Shown: one piece after another, positions 1-10,555 of the stretch | How the letters are laid out: each line of letters begins with the position of its first letter | How positions within the stretch are numbered: the first letter of the stretch is position 1 | Assembly (NCBI GenBank): GCA_963662175.1 | Contig: OY759215.1 | Coordinates: 19,147,079-19,211,078, forward strand | DNA: 64,000 nt | Direction of reading: 5' to 3' | Source: Aradus depressus | Taxonomy: Eukaryota; Arthropoda; Insecta; Hemiptera; Aradidae | Position numbers and translations under genes: made by a program | The notes under the pieces: generated by a model | Told to the model about the DNA's origin: nothing | The model's database searches: none | What the model saw: only the letters and a program-made list of their open reading frames with translations

Positions 1-119
1 CGCTATCTCGACTTACTTTCCCTATTGATTTACTGCACTAATTTTTATATAATGCTCCTAAGATGATATTCTTAAAAAAAATATTCTTATAACATTTTCC
101 CCGTTTCACTTAAAAAAAT

Positions 120-157
<38 letters not shown>

Positions 158-1315
158 ACGGAATTACTTTCAAGGTTATATTTCAATATTATATGTTTTT
201 ATTTTTTTTATTATCCATTTTAGGATAATTCCTTTTATCAATCTATTATTCTGAACCTACGAGCGATTATCGCTCTCAAAAACCATTTGTGGGTTAATAT
301 AACTCGTTTCCGTAAGGACGCTAAACTCCTTAAATCAACATGGCCCACGTTGTTGACAATTACGGTTTATAACACTAACAAACCCTTTAAACTAATATAT
401 TTTTTTTTTTATTATTATTTTTTATCACCAATACCATAAAAACAAAACGCATGCATAAATATCAATAAATAGTTCAATTCGAGACTAACCCTTATTATAA
501 ACTTTCCCATACAAAATAACCACCATAAATATAATATTACAATAAATAAATATGTTTTTATTTAAAAACATTTAAAATCAAAAATATTCTGTACAGAATG
601 CAGAGTTCACTAAACATTATTTACATCTAATTTTAATTATATAATTTTTTTTTTATTCTATGTCAGAACATCAACCACTCTCATATTCTCAATCAGTCTC
701 AGACCCAACATTGGTCACTATTACCTCTTTTATAATACCACCACTCTAATAAAAAAATAGCATACATCATATTAAAAATAACAAGACATACCATAAACAA
801 ATACACAATCAATATTAACATTATTTGACGTGTTTACAAACTTCAGTTGTTTATCATAAAAGACTCTAACAGCTGTCTTATCCTTTATCTATTCATCAGT
901 ACGTCTCCTCAATCTAGACTTGGTTGACATATCATGTTAACTACGTCCCATATTTATTTCTAACTTTAGTTTAATTTATTCTTTATTTTCAATTATTTAT
1001 TAATGAGACCCTATTTACATCTCGAGTGACAACTTCTTTGTTTACATTAATTTTATTCATTTTATTGATTTTTATTAACTCAAATTTTACATGCAAACAA
1101 TTCTTGACAGATAAAATTGTGATATCAAATCTCAGGTACATTTTTCATTAATTAATTATATCATTTTATTTTGCAATTATTCATTTCGACAAAATTCAAC
1201 ATATTAACTGATACTTTCTATTTCTATTTTTTTTTTTATTAATTTTAATGTTACATTTTATAGTTCCAGATCATTATCCTAGACAAGCACTTTTCAATAT
1301 CCAAAATTTCATCGG

Positions 1316-2371
1316 TTAAACACTTATTATTTTCTTTCTTTTATATTTATAATTTAGTTTACGATTATCTATTTTTCTAAATTTGTTACTAATGTTTAAA
1401 CTTATCTTTTTCTTTATTCGTTTATTTCTTTGACGTAGATATTTTGTTTTCGAATTTTTCAAATTATTTTTATTATGATTATTTTTGAACTCAAGTTTTT
1501 TACACTTGTTATAGTTATGTTCATTTACACATCTATGAAAATTTGTTTTTCGATATCCGATTTTTCTAGGACTTTTAATTTTATTTATCTTATGTTTTTT
1601 TAGTTTCTCTATCTTATTATTATGTTTCTTTATAACAATACCATTAGCTATTATGGTTTTAATAAATTTACATTTGTCTATCTTCTTATTGAATTTTATT
1701 TTCTTCTGTGTTTCAGTATTTTCCTTTATTTCTCCATTTTCCTGTCTATCTACAATCATATTATTTAATTGTTCACATTTATGATTTATTTCTAAACTTT
1801 GATCACTAAATTTCAGATCAACAATTTTATTAAATTGATCGAAACGTTTGTTTAAATCTTTATTTAAATTTTCAAATTCTATGCTTACGTCTTCTTTTAA
1901 TTCATCAATTTTTGAATTCATTTCATTAAAATGTTTTGATTGTTGCTCGAATTTAGAATTCATTTCATTAAAATGTTTTGATTGCATTTCATTATTATGT
2001 TCTGACTGTTGCTCGAATTTTGAATTTATTTCATTAAAATGTTTTGATTGCATTTCATTATTTTGTTTTGACTGTTGCTCGAATTTTGAATTTATTTCAT
2101 TAAAATGTTTTGATTGCATTTCATTATTTTGTTTTGACTGTTGCTCGAATTTTGAATTTATTTCATTAAAATGTTTTGATTGCATTTCATTATTTTGTTT
2201 TGACTGTTGCTCAAATTTTACGTTCATATTTTTTATTATCATTTCCATCATGGTATTTAAATTTACATTTGTCTCACTCTCCGGCTGAAGGCAATTATCA
2301 TAATTTATTCTATTTTGTCCGCCATTATTGTTCAGATTCGTTCTCTGAGAACTTCTATTATAGTCGGCCAT
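1316..2371 (-). CDS. Gag-like ORF of the LTR element: coiled coil with 23-residue repeats and a basic tail
   Basis: A 351-codon ORF on the minus strand, intact from an ATG 269 bp downstream of the primer binding site. Residues 1-40 are polar and Asn-rich (start MADYNRSSQRT). Residues about 50-150 are 23-residue repeats built on SKHFNEINSKFEQQ, strongly predicted by eye to be coiled coil. Residues about 150-205 continue as helix (DELKEDVSIEFENLNKDLN). The last ~140 residues are extremely Lys/Asn-rich with scattered Cys, compatible with nucleic-acid binding, but no CCHC zinc knuckle is visible. Position directly after LTR and PBS makes a structural, particle-forming Gag role the best guess. No protease or RT is fused to it. 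Overlapping plus-strand ORFs are shadows of the same repeats. Confidence 0.55.
   Translation of the reverse strand: MADYNRSSQRTNLNNNGGQNRINYDNCLQPESETNVNLNTMMEMIIKNMNVKFEQQSKQNNEMQSKHFNEINSKFEQQSKQNNEMQSKHFNEINSKFEQQSKQNNEMQSKHFNEINSKFEQQSEHNNEMQSKHFNEMNSKFEQQSKHFNEMNSKIDELKEDVSIEFENLNKDLNKRFDQFNKIVDLKFSDQSLEINHKCEQLNNMIVDRQENGEIKENTETQKKIKFNKKIDKCKFIKTIIANGIVIKKHNNKIEKLKKHKINKIKSPRKIGYRKTNFHRCVNEHNYNKCKKLEFKNNHNKNNLKNSKTKYLRQRNKRIKKKISLNISNKFRKIDNRKLNYKYKRKKIISV
1920..2220 (-). repeat. 69-bp in-frame tandem repeats inside the gag-like ORF
   Basis: A 69-bp unit (23 codons) recurs at exactly 69-bp spacing, with three near-identical copies and diverged flanking ones. It ends with the block attgcatttcattattttg on the plus strand. 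The period keeps the reading frame, so copy-number change alters coiled-coil length without breaking the ORF. Confidence 0.85.
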
Positions 2372-2547
2372 TTTGGACGCTAACTTTTTATACAGTTTTA
2401 AAATTAATTTTTACAAATATTTCTTTTTTTTACAAAATCATACATAAGGTCCTTTTGTAATTTTCTTTTCGGGCGCCATATACAAATTTAATATTTCAAG
2501 TCCCTAATCTTTCAAGTCCTTAATTTTTCAAGTCCTTAATTTTTCAA

Positions 2548-2590
2548 GTCCCTGTTCGAAGCGACATTTGTAACGCTTGTTATTAGTTAC
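2548..2590 (-). repeat. Second, degraded copy of the LTR end plus PBS
   Basis: The block gtccctgttcgaagcgaca followed by tttgtaacgcttgttattag repeats the true PBS/LTR junction at 2640-2681 with a few changes. A third remnant (ttcgggcgccatatac) is at 2467-2482. The spacer carries repeated ttttcaagtcc motifs. Confidence 0.7.
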
Positions 2591-2639
2591 ATTTAAATTT
2601 GTAACAAATATTCTATTCGGTTACATTTAACATTTTAAT

Positions 2640-2657
2640 GTCCCTGTTCGGGCGCCA
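2640..2657 (-). other. Primer binding site complementary to tRNA-Lys
   Basis: The minus strand reads TGGCGCCCGAACAGGGAC, identical to the 18-nt complement of the 3' end of tRNA-Lys, the PBS known from many retroviruses and some gypsy-type elements. It lies 2 nt inside the LTR end (2660), the normal spacing. Confidence 0.8.
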
Positions 2658-2659
2658 TT

Positions 2660-2799
2660 TGTAACGCTTGTTATTAGTTACTTTTTATTCTAATTTAATT
2701 ATATAATTTAATAATAATTATATGCAATAACGATTATGAGAGAACCTGGTTATGTATAATTTATAAATAAAAATAACGACTTTAAAATAATTTGTTACA
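2660..2799 (-). repeat. Probable 140-bp LTR
   Basis: The segment starts TGTAAC and ends GTTACA, so it has inverted TG..CA-type termini, and it abuts the PBS. On the minus strand it holds a TATA-like ATAAATTATAC near the middle and an AATAAA signal 30 nt from its PBS-side end. The outer boundary is inferred from the terminal inverted match only, because the partner LTR is outside the window. Confidence 0.45.
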
Positions 2800-4049
2800 T
2801 TTTTCTTTTATTTTAAATTTCATCATGACATTTTTTATGGGTTAGTGTCACATAAATTTTACAGACATAGAGATTTTTCTTTTTTAAACACACATTCAAC
2901 TAAACCTGCGGGGCTTGCATGCTGTATTGAGTTGATGATCGATGATTTCGTTTTGTACCACTGATGAGATGGGATTGTTGGTAGACCTCTGACGTCCTCT
3001 CCTGATTTTTGTTAGTCATTCCATCATGAAACAGCCATTCCTCATTTCCTAATTATTCGCCTCTGGATGTCTTTACCAGTTGATCTTCATTATTACGGGA
3101 TACACACACACTTTTTCTTCTATGTCCTCAGACAATCACACTTACTCCACTGCACATCTTTCCACAGATCCCTCCACAGACACCCTCTCACATCTCACTC
3201 TGAACAACGACTCTTTCCACAGACACCCTCTCACATCTCACTCTGAACAACGACTCTTTCCACGAGGGGACAGACCACTACTCTCTTGTTTTGGATTCAG
3301 CTCCGTCATTGGCCCACAATTTTTACAGCCTTTAGCACTAAACATCTGGGTTTTTTTATATCACTTTCATATTCCCGTATACAATCCTAGTTGCTTACAT
3401 TTATAGTTAACTAATTATTAGCCTAACATTTAATTTTATGACATAATTGAAATAAATGATTTGATATATTTTGAAACTATATCGACCCTGGTACAAATCG
3501 ATTAGATAACCCCCAGTAACCTTCCTTAGGTCTACTAACTGATTATATTTACGTATCTTATTTTCCATTTCTTAAATATTACATGTAATGGACAATATAG
3601 AACATTACAATACATATATATATCAATAAATTAAAAAAAAAAAAAAAAATTTAAATGATAATAAAAATACATAAAAAAAAAAACAAGTGAAATAAAAGAG
3701 GATTTCTCTGCCCCAAAAAAATAAAAATGAAAGTTATGTATCAAATAATGTTTTTGAATATGAAACACGACATAGACATTAAAACTCTTATTGAGGTTAT
3801 CTGCTATAGATTGGTATATGCTGTCGCGGATTTTTTTGTAGAGCTTTTTATTGTCAATAATTCCTCCATACATCATTTTGATGTATCTTCAACGGTACGT
3901 TTAAGCAGCGTAAGCAATAAATGGCGCCCATACTGCCGTTTCTCCTTCGACTTATTTCACTTTCACTATCACTGTCCCAACTATAAGCTCCCAAAATAAG
4001 CTTCCCAACGATAACAGAAACTTTCTCTTTAAACATGTATTGAAGATGA
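2800..4049. other. No gene seen
   Basis: AT-rich sequence outside the LTR. Apart from the 43-bp duplication I see only homopolymer runs (A-run near 3633-3650) and short chance ORFs without recognisable domains. Confidence 0.6.
3178..3263 (+). repeat. Two tandem copies of a 43-bp unit
   Basis: The unit begins agacaccctctcacatctca and ends actctttccac. Copies at 3178-3220 and 3221-3263 are identical by eye. They make the ORF at 3080-3406 look repetitive; I do not call that ORF a gene. Confidence 0.9.
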
Positions 4050-4348
4050 GGACGCAGGTAGCTCAATGGTATGCGTGCTGGGTTATTGAGCTCAAAATCG
4101 CGGGTTCGAAAACCGGCCGAGGCCCTCAGGATTTTAATCTGGGAGGTGAAAACATTTTGAGCACGCCGTCCTTCGGAGCGATGGTCCCAAGCTTGTACGA
4201 TGTCATGCGTTAAAGAAAGACCCCAACACAATTTAGAACTCCCGAAGTTGAGTCGGGCTCATGTCCACCAGAGTGACGAAAGAGCGCTCTGGTAGTAGAT
4301 ATGACCTCTTAGTTAAAGCCCAGGCATTAGTCACAATAACTAAACTGT
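4050..4348 (+). mobile_element. SINE-A copy, nearly full length
   Basis: Starts with a tRNA-like head (A-box-like tagctcaatgg, B-box-like ggttcgaaaac), then the conserved ccgtccttcgga block with a small deletion, and ends at the tail agtcacaataactaaac. Short ORFs at 3854-4496 on both strands lie inside it and are not genes. Confidence 0.85.
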
Positions 4349-4624
4349 ATAGGGATCTCACTGAGGGCATATTAATGCCTAGTATACAGGGACTGAATGT
4401 TGGAGGAACCCTCGGTTTATTACCGCTACAAGATACACTTCTCCAATAAATCTTAGATTCATCCCATAATCCTTTCTTTTTTTTTTTTAGATCCAAACAA
4501 CTTTTTGTTGTATTCCTCCATAAAGTTTCATTATTACAAAATCCCTCTTCCTGTCAGTTATTTCCCCCATGTCTGATTCATTGTTTCTTTATGCATCCTT
4601 CCCCCTCTTGAAGGCTAACTCAGG

Positions 4625-4905
4625 GCTTTACTTTCTCAGCTATACCAAGTATAGGGTATCGATCAGAAATTCGATTTTGAGTTTTCCCCGGAATTTTATG
4701 TTTTCCGACCTCTTAATTCCAAAAAAAAAAAAAAATACAAATAAAACATTCCGTCTGTCTCTGTGTGTGTGAACATGTTAATTCCCGATAGAATGAACGT
4801 ATCCACACGAAATTCGATATGTGTATTCAAAACGCCAGATTCCTCGCGGAACCGCGTCTTATCTATACTTGATAGTGAACCTTTCAATGAATCAACTGTA
4901 TATAC
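4625..4905 (+). repeat. Family-H copy (end-1 side)
   Basis: Begins with a degraded end-1 hairpin (tactttctcagctatacc), followed by the family block ending ttttatgttttccgacctc and the later line attcccgatagaatgaacgt. The end-2 hairpin is missing. Confidence 0.7.
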
Positions 4906-5301
4906 TTTAATAGCTGTTTAAAAAGTGAACGATTAATCAAATCACTATTAACTGACGCGATAATAAAATTTAATCAGTTATTGGTGTATTTTTTAATTTG
5001 TAATAAATTGCATAGTATAATAAAAGTTGATTAAAAAAAAGTGTATACAATCTTTTTATTTACTTTTTCTTAATAATAATATTATCGCTATTGTAACTTT
5101 TATCAGTAGTAACAATTTGTCATTGGTTTGATTATAGCTTCTTGTTCTTATCAACTTAAATAACAGTTAAATTTTTATGAGGGGCGTAGACCGATGTGTT
5201 CAGCTCACAGTAAGGCACAAACTGACGGATACACCGATAGGGAAATTGGCGCCAAAGGCGAACTACCAGTCGCTCTGTGAAATACAGTAATAGTGGTAGT
5301 A

Positions 5302-5516
5302 TATAGTTAGTTATTGTCTCATGCCCGGGCTTTAACTACAAGTTTTGCCTACTCTAAATTTTTATTCACTTAGGGTAAGAGGTCTTTAAAGAGTACAGCC
5401 TCTCGGAACCATTACTTAATGTCCCATCAAAGTTTATTCACATCCAAGATGAAAAAAAAAATAAGGACCTCCGGCGGGTTTCGAACCCGCGACCTCTGAG
5501 TTACCGGCGCCATCCA
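5302..5516 (-). mobile_element. SINE-A copy, internally deleted
   Basis: Reverse orientation from the tail side (tagttattgtctcatgcccg) to the tRNA head (ttaccggcgccat). The segment with the gagcgctctttcgtcactct block is deleted. The B box is intact (ggtttcgaacccgcg on the plus strand). Confidence 0.8.
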
Positions 5517-5600
5517 TTCATTTTTAGGTTATATACTTAAGACCAATTAAACCTGAAAATGGAGTAATGCTCAAATAGGTAATGTTTATGTTTTATACAT

Positions 5601-6000
5601 TTTTACTTTCCCAGCTATACGAAGTATAGGCGAAGTTATGTAATCCATCAGAAATTCAATGTTGAATTTTACTGGAATTTCATGTTTTCCGAGCTCCGTA
5701 TCCAAACAACATTTGGTGGAATAGGGTCGAGGCTTAACACAAAAACTGCTTTTGTAATGAATGTATCGACGCCTTTAAAATTTAAATTCGAAACTCCATA
5801 TGGACGACACTTATTAATTTTCCTCGAAGTCGGCCGAAAGGAAGGGGAGACCAGAGGGAAGGCTCAACTCAAAAACTCCAATAAATACCGAACTAATGAA
5901 TATATACGACACAAAATTTAGTATTAGTCCACATTCGATTGGGTTTGGAGGGAGAGCGGAAACATAATTGATTAATTGATTCTGGAAAAGTACATAGGGG
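5601..6000 (+). repeat. Family-H copy with both ends
   Basis: End 1 is clear (actttcccagctatacgaag, then tataggcgaagttatgtaat). One internal unit carries aatgaatgtatcgacgcc and ggaaggggagaccagaggg. The end-2 approach is tggagggagagcggaaac followed by aattgattaattgattctgg. The terminal end-2 hairpin itself is lost. Confidence 0.75.
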
Positions 6001-6277
6001 ACTTTTAGGCAAATTCTGAAACGTTATGATATTCCCATTTGTTATGCTTTACATAACATATGTACCTACCTGAAAAACTTTACCCTGAAGTTGAATATGA
6101 AATATGAAGAATGTCTGGAACGTCTGGTTATAGAGAGTCGGAGTGTAGACTGATATTGATATTTATGGAAAATATCTTTCTTCACAATACCCTCTGGATA
6201 TTCTTTGTCAGGACTTAGCTGAAAATTTCATGAAGAGAATACCTTCTAGAATGCGAAGTATGTCGTGGACCATACTA

Positions 6278-6455
6278 CCTGGAAAAAATTCGTCGGTGAA
6301 TCACCGGCAATGTACTTCGCCAGAACGTATTAATCAATTAATTTTTCGCTCCCTCTTCAAAACTAGTCGACCGGGGCTCCTAAATCATACTAAATTTTGT
6401 GTCGATAAATTCATTACATGAGCTGTTATTGTGTTTTTTAAATTGAGCCCCCCCA
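6278..6455 (-). repeat. Family-H fragment (end-2 side)
   Basis: Shows the end-2 hairpin (gtcggtgaatcaccggc) followed by the family lines cagaacgtattaatcaatta and attttgtgtcgataaattca. It breaks into a run of C at 6450 and joins SINE-A. Confidence 0.75.
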
Positions 6456-6739
6456 TTACGTCTACTACCAGAGCTCTCTTTCGTCACTCTGGTGTACACG
6501 AGCCCGACTCTACTATGATTCTAAATTTTGCCTACCCTAAATTTTCATTCACATAGGGTAGGGGTCTTTAACGAGTACCTGACTTCGTACATGCTTGGGA
6601 CCATTGCTTAACGTCCCATCCGAAGGACGGCATGCTTAAGTTTATTCTTCCCCTCAAATAAAATAAAGTAAGGGCCTCGGCCGGGTCTTGAACTCTCGAT
6701 CTTGAGCTCAGTAAGCAAGCCCACATACCGGCGCCCTCA
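6456..6739 (-). mobile_element. SINE-A copy, tail truncated
   Basis: Runs from cgtctactaccagagctctc through cgtcccatccgaaggacgg to the head caccggcgccctc-like end. The CCTAA or AACTAA tail is absent where it meets family H. Confidence 0.85.
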
Positions 6740-6750
6740 TTTATTATAAT

Positions 6751-6972
6751 TTATAAATTTTTTATTCACCTAGGTTAGGGCAGGGGTCTTTAACGAGTAC
6801 CTGACATCGTACAGGCTCGGAACCATCGCTTAACGTCCCATCCGAAGGACGGCGTACTTAAGTTTATTTTACCTCCCAGATAAAATAAACTAAGGGCCTC
6901 GGTCGGGCTACGAACCCACAACCTTGAGCTCAGAAGTCAAGCACGCATACCACTAAGCTACCAGCGCCCTCA
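6751..6972 (-). mobile_element. SINE-A copy, head half
   Basis: Contains tattcacctaggttagggca, the conserved block cgtcccatccgaaggacgg and the tRNA head ending ctaccagcgccctc. It lies in tandem with the preceding SINE-A, 12 bp apart. Confidence 0.85.
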
Positions 6973-7174
6973 TTGTACATGAATTAAATATTTTATAATT
7001 GTTTCTGGTATACCAGATACTACATAGAATATATTGTAAGTGCACGTGGTAATGAAGAATTCTTTCATTTTTAAAAATTTTATAGAGGAATTTCAGTTGG
7101 CGTAAATAATTTGAAAACTCAGTTTGCAATCTTCGATCGGTTACATTCCATATAAGATGAGATAATAAAAATAC

Positions 7175-7374
7175 NNNNNNNNNNNNNNNNNNNNNNNNNN
7201 NNNNNNNNNNNNNNNNNNNNNNNNNNNNNNNNNNNNNNNNNNNNNNNNNNNNNNNNNNNNNNNNNNNNNNNNNNNNNNNNNNNNNNNNNNNNNNNNNNNN
7301 NNNNNNNNNNNNNNNNNNNNNNNNNNNNNNNNNNNNNNNNNNNNNNNNNNNNNNNNNNNNNNNNNNNNNNNNNN
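7175..7374. other. Assembly gap of 200 N
   Basis: Exactly 200 undetermined bases, a common placeholder size, between the two copies of the duplicated segment. Confidence 1.
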
Positions 7375-8330
7375 TTAGCTGAAAATTTCATGAAGAGAAT
7401 ACCTTCTAGAATGCGAAGTATGTCGTGGACCATACTACCTGGAAAAAATTCGTCGGTGAATCACCGGCAATGTACTTCGCCAGAACGTATTAATCAATTA
7501 ATTTTTCGCTCCCTCTTCAAAACTAGTCGACCGGGGCTCCTAAATCATACTAAATTTTGTGTCGATAAATTCATTACATGAGCTGTTATTGTGTTTTTTA
7601 AATTGAGCCCCCCCATTACGTCTACTACCAGAGCTCTCTTTCGTCACTCTGGTGTACACGAGCCCGACTCTACTATGATTCTAAATTTTGCCTACCCTAA
7701 TTTTCATTCACATAGGGTAGGGGTCTTTAACGAGTACCTGACTTCGTACATGCTTGGGACCATTGCTTAACGTCCCATCCGAAGGACGGCATGCTTAAGT
7801 TTATTCTTCCCCTCAAATAAAATAAAGTAAGGGCCTCGGCCGGGTCTTGAACTCTCGATCTTGAGCTCAGTAAGCAAGCCCACATACCGGCGCCCTCATT
7901 TATTATAATTTTATAAATTTTTTATTCACCTAGGTTAGGGCAGGGGTCCTTTAACGAGTACCTGACATCGTACAGGCTCGGAACCATCGCTTAACGTCCC
8001 ATCCGAAGGACGGCGTACTTAAGTTTATTTTACCTCCAGATAAAATAAACTAAGGGCCTCGGTCGGGCTACGAACCACAACCTTGAGCTCAGAAGTCAAG
8101 CACGCATACCACTAAGCTACCAGCGCCCTCATTGTACATGAATTAAATATTTTATAATTGTTTCTGGTATACCAGATACTACATAGAATATATTGTATGT
8201 GCACGTGGTAATGAAGAATTCTTTCATTTTTAAAATTTTATAGAGGAATTTCAGTTGGCGTAATTAATTTGAAAACTCAGTTGCAATCTTCGATCGGTTA
8301 CATTCCATATAGATGAGATAATAAAAATAC
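7375..8330. repeat. Second copy of the duplicated segment
   Basis: Same content and order as 6217-7174: family-H fragment (about 7436-7613), SINE-A (about 7614-7897) and SINE-A head half (about 7908-8130), all reverse. After ataaaaatac this copy runs on into new sequence (tagctaaaacg), where the first copy meets the Ns. Single-base indels separate the copies. Confidence 0.85.
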
Positions 8331-8609
8331 TAGCTAAAACGTTTGTTAATATACATCTTGTAATATTGCTGCGCAGCTTTATAGCCAATAACCAGCATTT
8401 CTGAGTTTAATATTTTCTTGAAAGAAGAGGCCAAATATTGGCTTCTAACATTTCCTGTGTTCTCTTATGAGACAATATTGGAGGAGACCTCTATATGACT
8501 TTCATGGATAAGCAGTTTTCTTTTGCTAAGAAAAAAGTATTTTAGAAGGAAAATGGATAAAACATTATGTAAATTGATGAACTAATCGGTGTTAATATTT
8601 TTTCATGAT

Positions 8610-8840
8610 GAACTGGCAGTAAAAAAAGGCGGTGAATCACCGATAATCTTACTCTGTGTGAATTTAATCAAATACATTTTTTCACTCCTTCCAAAACCCA
8701 TCCACCGTTTGGGCTAAAAAACTTTGAAAAAAGTTGAACTCATACTAAAATTTGTGTCGAAACATTCAGTACATCGTTATTAGGGTTTTTGAGTGAGACC
8801 CACTCCTTTGACCCCCCTCCCCGTTCCATTTGGGCGACTT
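8610..8840 (-). repeat. Family-H fragment (end-2 side)
   Basis: End-2 hairpin ggcggtgaatcaccgat, then cactccttccaaaacccatc and aatttgtgtcgaaacattca. It stops at a C-rich stretch near 8810. Confidence 0.75.
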
Positions 8841-8985
8841 CGCTGAACTTTAATAATGAAATGAAATGAAAACAAATTTTATTCTGGGACCGAGATAACC
8901 TAGGAAACCCAATCTAAATTATATAAATATATGTATTTCCGTGCATAACATGTGTACTACATGCATTATTTCCGTTTTGTTGCAG

Positions 8986-9020
8986 GTGAGTTCAAGATGA
9001 AATGCAATCTAGGTCACTTG
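8986..9020 (+). other. Candidate 35-nt exon (splice-site context only)
   Basis: A pyrimidine-rich acceptor (tttccgttttgttgcag) ends at 8985 and a consensus donor (ttg|gtgagt) begins at 9021. The 35 nt between them are open in the frame encoding EFKMKCNLGHL. I recognise no family. It lies outside the identified repeats, which is why it is worth listing, but two good splice sites can occur by chance and no partner exon was found in the window. Confidence 0.25.
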
Positions 9021-9309
9021 GTGAGTCATTTGTCAACTAACTGTCTTTCTCTCTTTAAAATTCCTTTCTTGTCCTTCATTTTATTCTACGAAGACATGTC
9101 TCTCTCATGTCTCTTTGTTTTCCTTTATATTTAATTGTATTAATCTCAAACCCGGATCAATGTAGACATTATCTTTATCAGTTTTCTCTCCCATTGTTCG
9201 GGTTATTCAGACTTACATCTGCCGTTTTTTCTGTATCCTCTGAACTTTTCTTCCAGAACATTCTCGTAAATATTGTAAACAGGAATCTCGTTACTTTCTT
9301 ATTACTTTT

Positions 9310-9430
9310 GAATAAAAAGTATTGTAATCGTGCAAAAATCTAAGTTCGAGTTTTCAAGGGATTTTCACCTTTTCAAGGATCCCTTAATCAGTTTTGACCA
9401 TTTCACGATTGTCTGTGTGTGTATATGTTA
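9310..9430 (-). repeat. Family-C fragment
   Basis: Matches 61240-61360 in the same sense: attgtaatcgtgcaaaaatc, then aagttcgagttttcaaggga and the gattgtctgtgtgtg end. Confidence 0.6.
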
Positions 9431-9791
9431 TTGATACATTGTGAACGGACTAACAAAGTTTTTGAATTTAAATCTACTACTTTCGCGCTAAGAAATGGTG
9501 CTATTGGATAGCGCCATCTGTACTTAGTTCTCAAATTCAGTATTGAATCCTACACAAATCATATGGTCTCAGTAGGTACTTCTAGACATTTTTTTTATTC
9601 TATTGTCTCGCTGACTAGGGATTTCCCTATTGCTTGAATTTTGAAAAATAATTGTCATTTTAGTATCATTTATTATTATACCTGACATGTCTGGATATTT
9701 TACATCCACTATTATTTAAATCTTGGGTACAAGCTGCTCAAACTGTCTTTTATTTTATCAATACGATCATTTCTTACGAAAATTTCTTATC

Positions 9792-9819
9792 GGGGGGGGG
9801 GGGGGGGGGGGGGGGGGGG
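9792..9819 (+). repeat. Poly-G tract (28 bp)
   Basis: Uninterrupted run of G. Similar G/C tracts occur at 11046-11090, 30086-30105, 36241-36262 and 62022-62040. Confidence 0.95.
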
Positions 9820-9990
9820 ATAGTTGAAATCTTATGATATGCAAATTAGCTTTAAAAAAGCCTTACGTAATTTATGAATGGCCCCTAAGTAATGTTTAAG
9901 TTGAAAATCATAGCAGCGGATTTTTAAATCTATTTTCATTATTGGTACTTTTTTTATTGAAAGAGATGAAAATAAAGAGACAAATAAAAT

Positions 9991-10245
9991 ATATGCGATG
10001 TGGCCATAACAGGACTTTCTTATACTAACCACCTTTGTACAGATCACTGTTCCTCCCTCTACTCCTCTCAAATTCATACTGGCATTGTATATGAAAGACA
10101 CTCTCAGAAATAAGGTGTACAATGAAACAAAGAAAACCACTGATGCCAACACATTACTTTCATATAGTCAGTGATGCCAATAAGAATTGAGAGGGAGAAG
10201 TGGGAGAGAGATTTGTATAAACGTGGTTGGTATAAGAAGGACCTA
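9991..10245. mobile_element. MITE with long terminal inverted repeats, copy 1
   Basis: The left arm (gcgatgtggccat, then ttcttatactaaccac and cactgttcctccctctactc) is the inverse of the right arm (gagggagaagtgggagagag, then ggttggtataagaa). The last ~20 bp of the right terminus are missing. The ORF at 9832-10152 (minus) overlaps the left arm and is not a gene. A second copy is at 22289-22514. Confidence 0.75.
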
Positions 10246-10281
10246 AGCATTTAATGCTCTCTTATCCCTTCCCTGTTAGCT

Positions 10282-10493
10282 CCACTGTGGCTAAATTTTG
10301 CCTACCCAGATTTAATCAGGGTAGAGGTCTTCATTGAGTATGACAACACATAGTCTTGGGAGCCATTAACGTCCCTCCAATGGACGGCGTGCTCAAGGTC
10401 TTGTTACCTCCCAAATAAAAAACCTAAGAATCTCATCTGGGTTTAAACCATGATCTTGAGCTCTGTAGTTTGCTACCCCTGAGCTACTGAACA
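10282..10493 (-). mobile_element. SINE-A copy, diverged
   Basis: Reverse copy lacking its tail. Recognisable blocks are taaattttgcctacccag, acggcgtgctcaaggtc and ttgagctctgtag, with the head ending cctgagctactgaac. Confidence 0.75.
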
Positions 10494-10555
10494 TCTTAAC
10501 TTTGATGAAGCTTGCGAATTGGCATCAATACATGTATTTTGTATTTCAGACTCAT

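Larger units (their letters stand above)
1..2799 (-). mobile_element. 5' part of an LTR retrotransposon (Ty3/gypsy-like, cut off by the window edge)
   Basis: Read on the minus strand the order is short LTR (2799-2660), tRNA-Lys-type primer binding site (2657-2640), a leader with a second degraded copy of the LTR-end/PBS junction, and a long gag-like ORF (2371-1316). From 1315 down to 1 the sequence is very AT-rich, with no ORF and no recognisable protease or reverse transcriptase. The pol part is therefore either decayed or lies outside the window. The second LTR is not in the window, so element length and target-site duplication cannot be judged. The assignment rests on LTR/PBS/ORF order, not on a pol domain. 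Confidence 0.6.
6217..7174. repeat. First copy of a ~0.95-kb segment duplicated across the gap
   Basis: The sequence from ttagctgaaaatttcatgaa to ataataaaaatac recurs almost unchanged after the N gap (7375-8330), differing by a few single-base indels. It contains a family-H fragment and two SINE-A fragments in the same order. Near-identity across old, decayed repeats suggests an assembly duplication (two haplotypes placed in series). Confidence 0.85.

Noticed and set aside
1848..2460. Cys/Phe-rich plus-strand ORFs
   Set aside because: Antisense shadows of the 69-bp repeats in the gag-like ORF.
5610..5650. loxP-like arms (tatacgaagtat, acttcgtatagc) in many family-H end-1 copies
   Set aside because: The match to loxP is about a dozen bases of a small hairpin (CTATAC-GAA-GTATAG). 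Spacer and second arm differ and the block is simply part of a dispersed eukaryotic repeat.
7119..7433. 104-codon minus ORF
   Set aside because: Runs through the 200-N gap.
9792..9819. G-quadruplex regulatory element
   Set aside because: A single long G run is one of several homopolymers in the window; no gene is nearby and slippage explains it.
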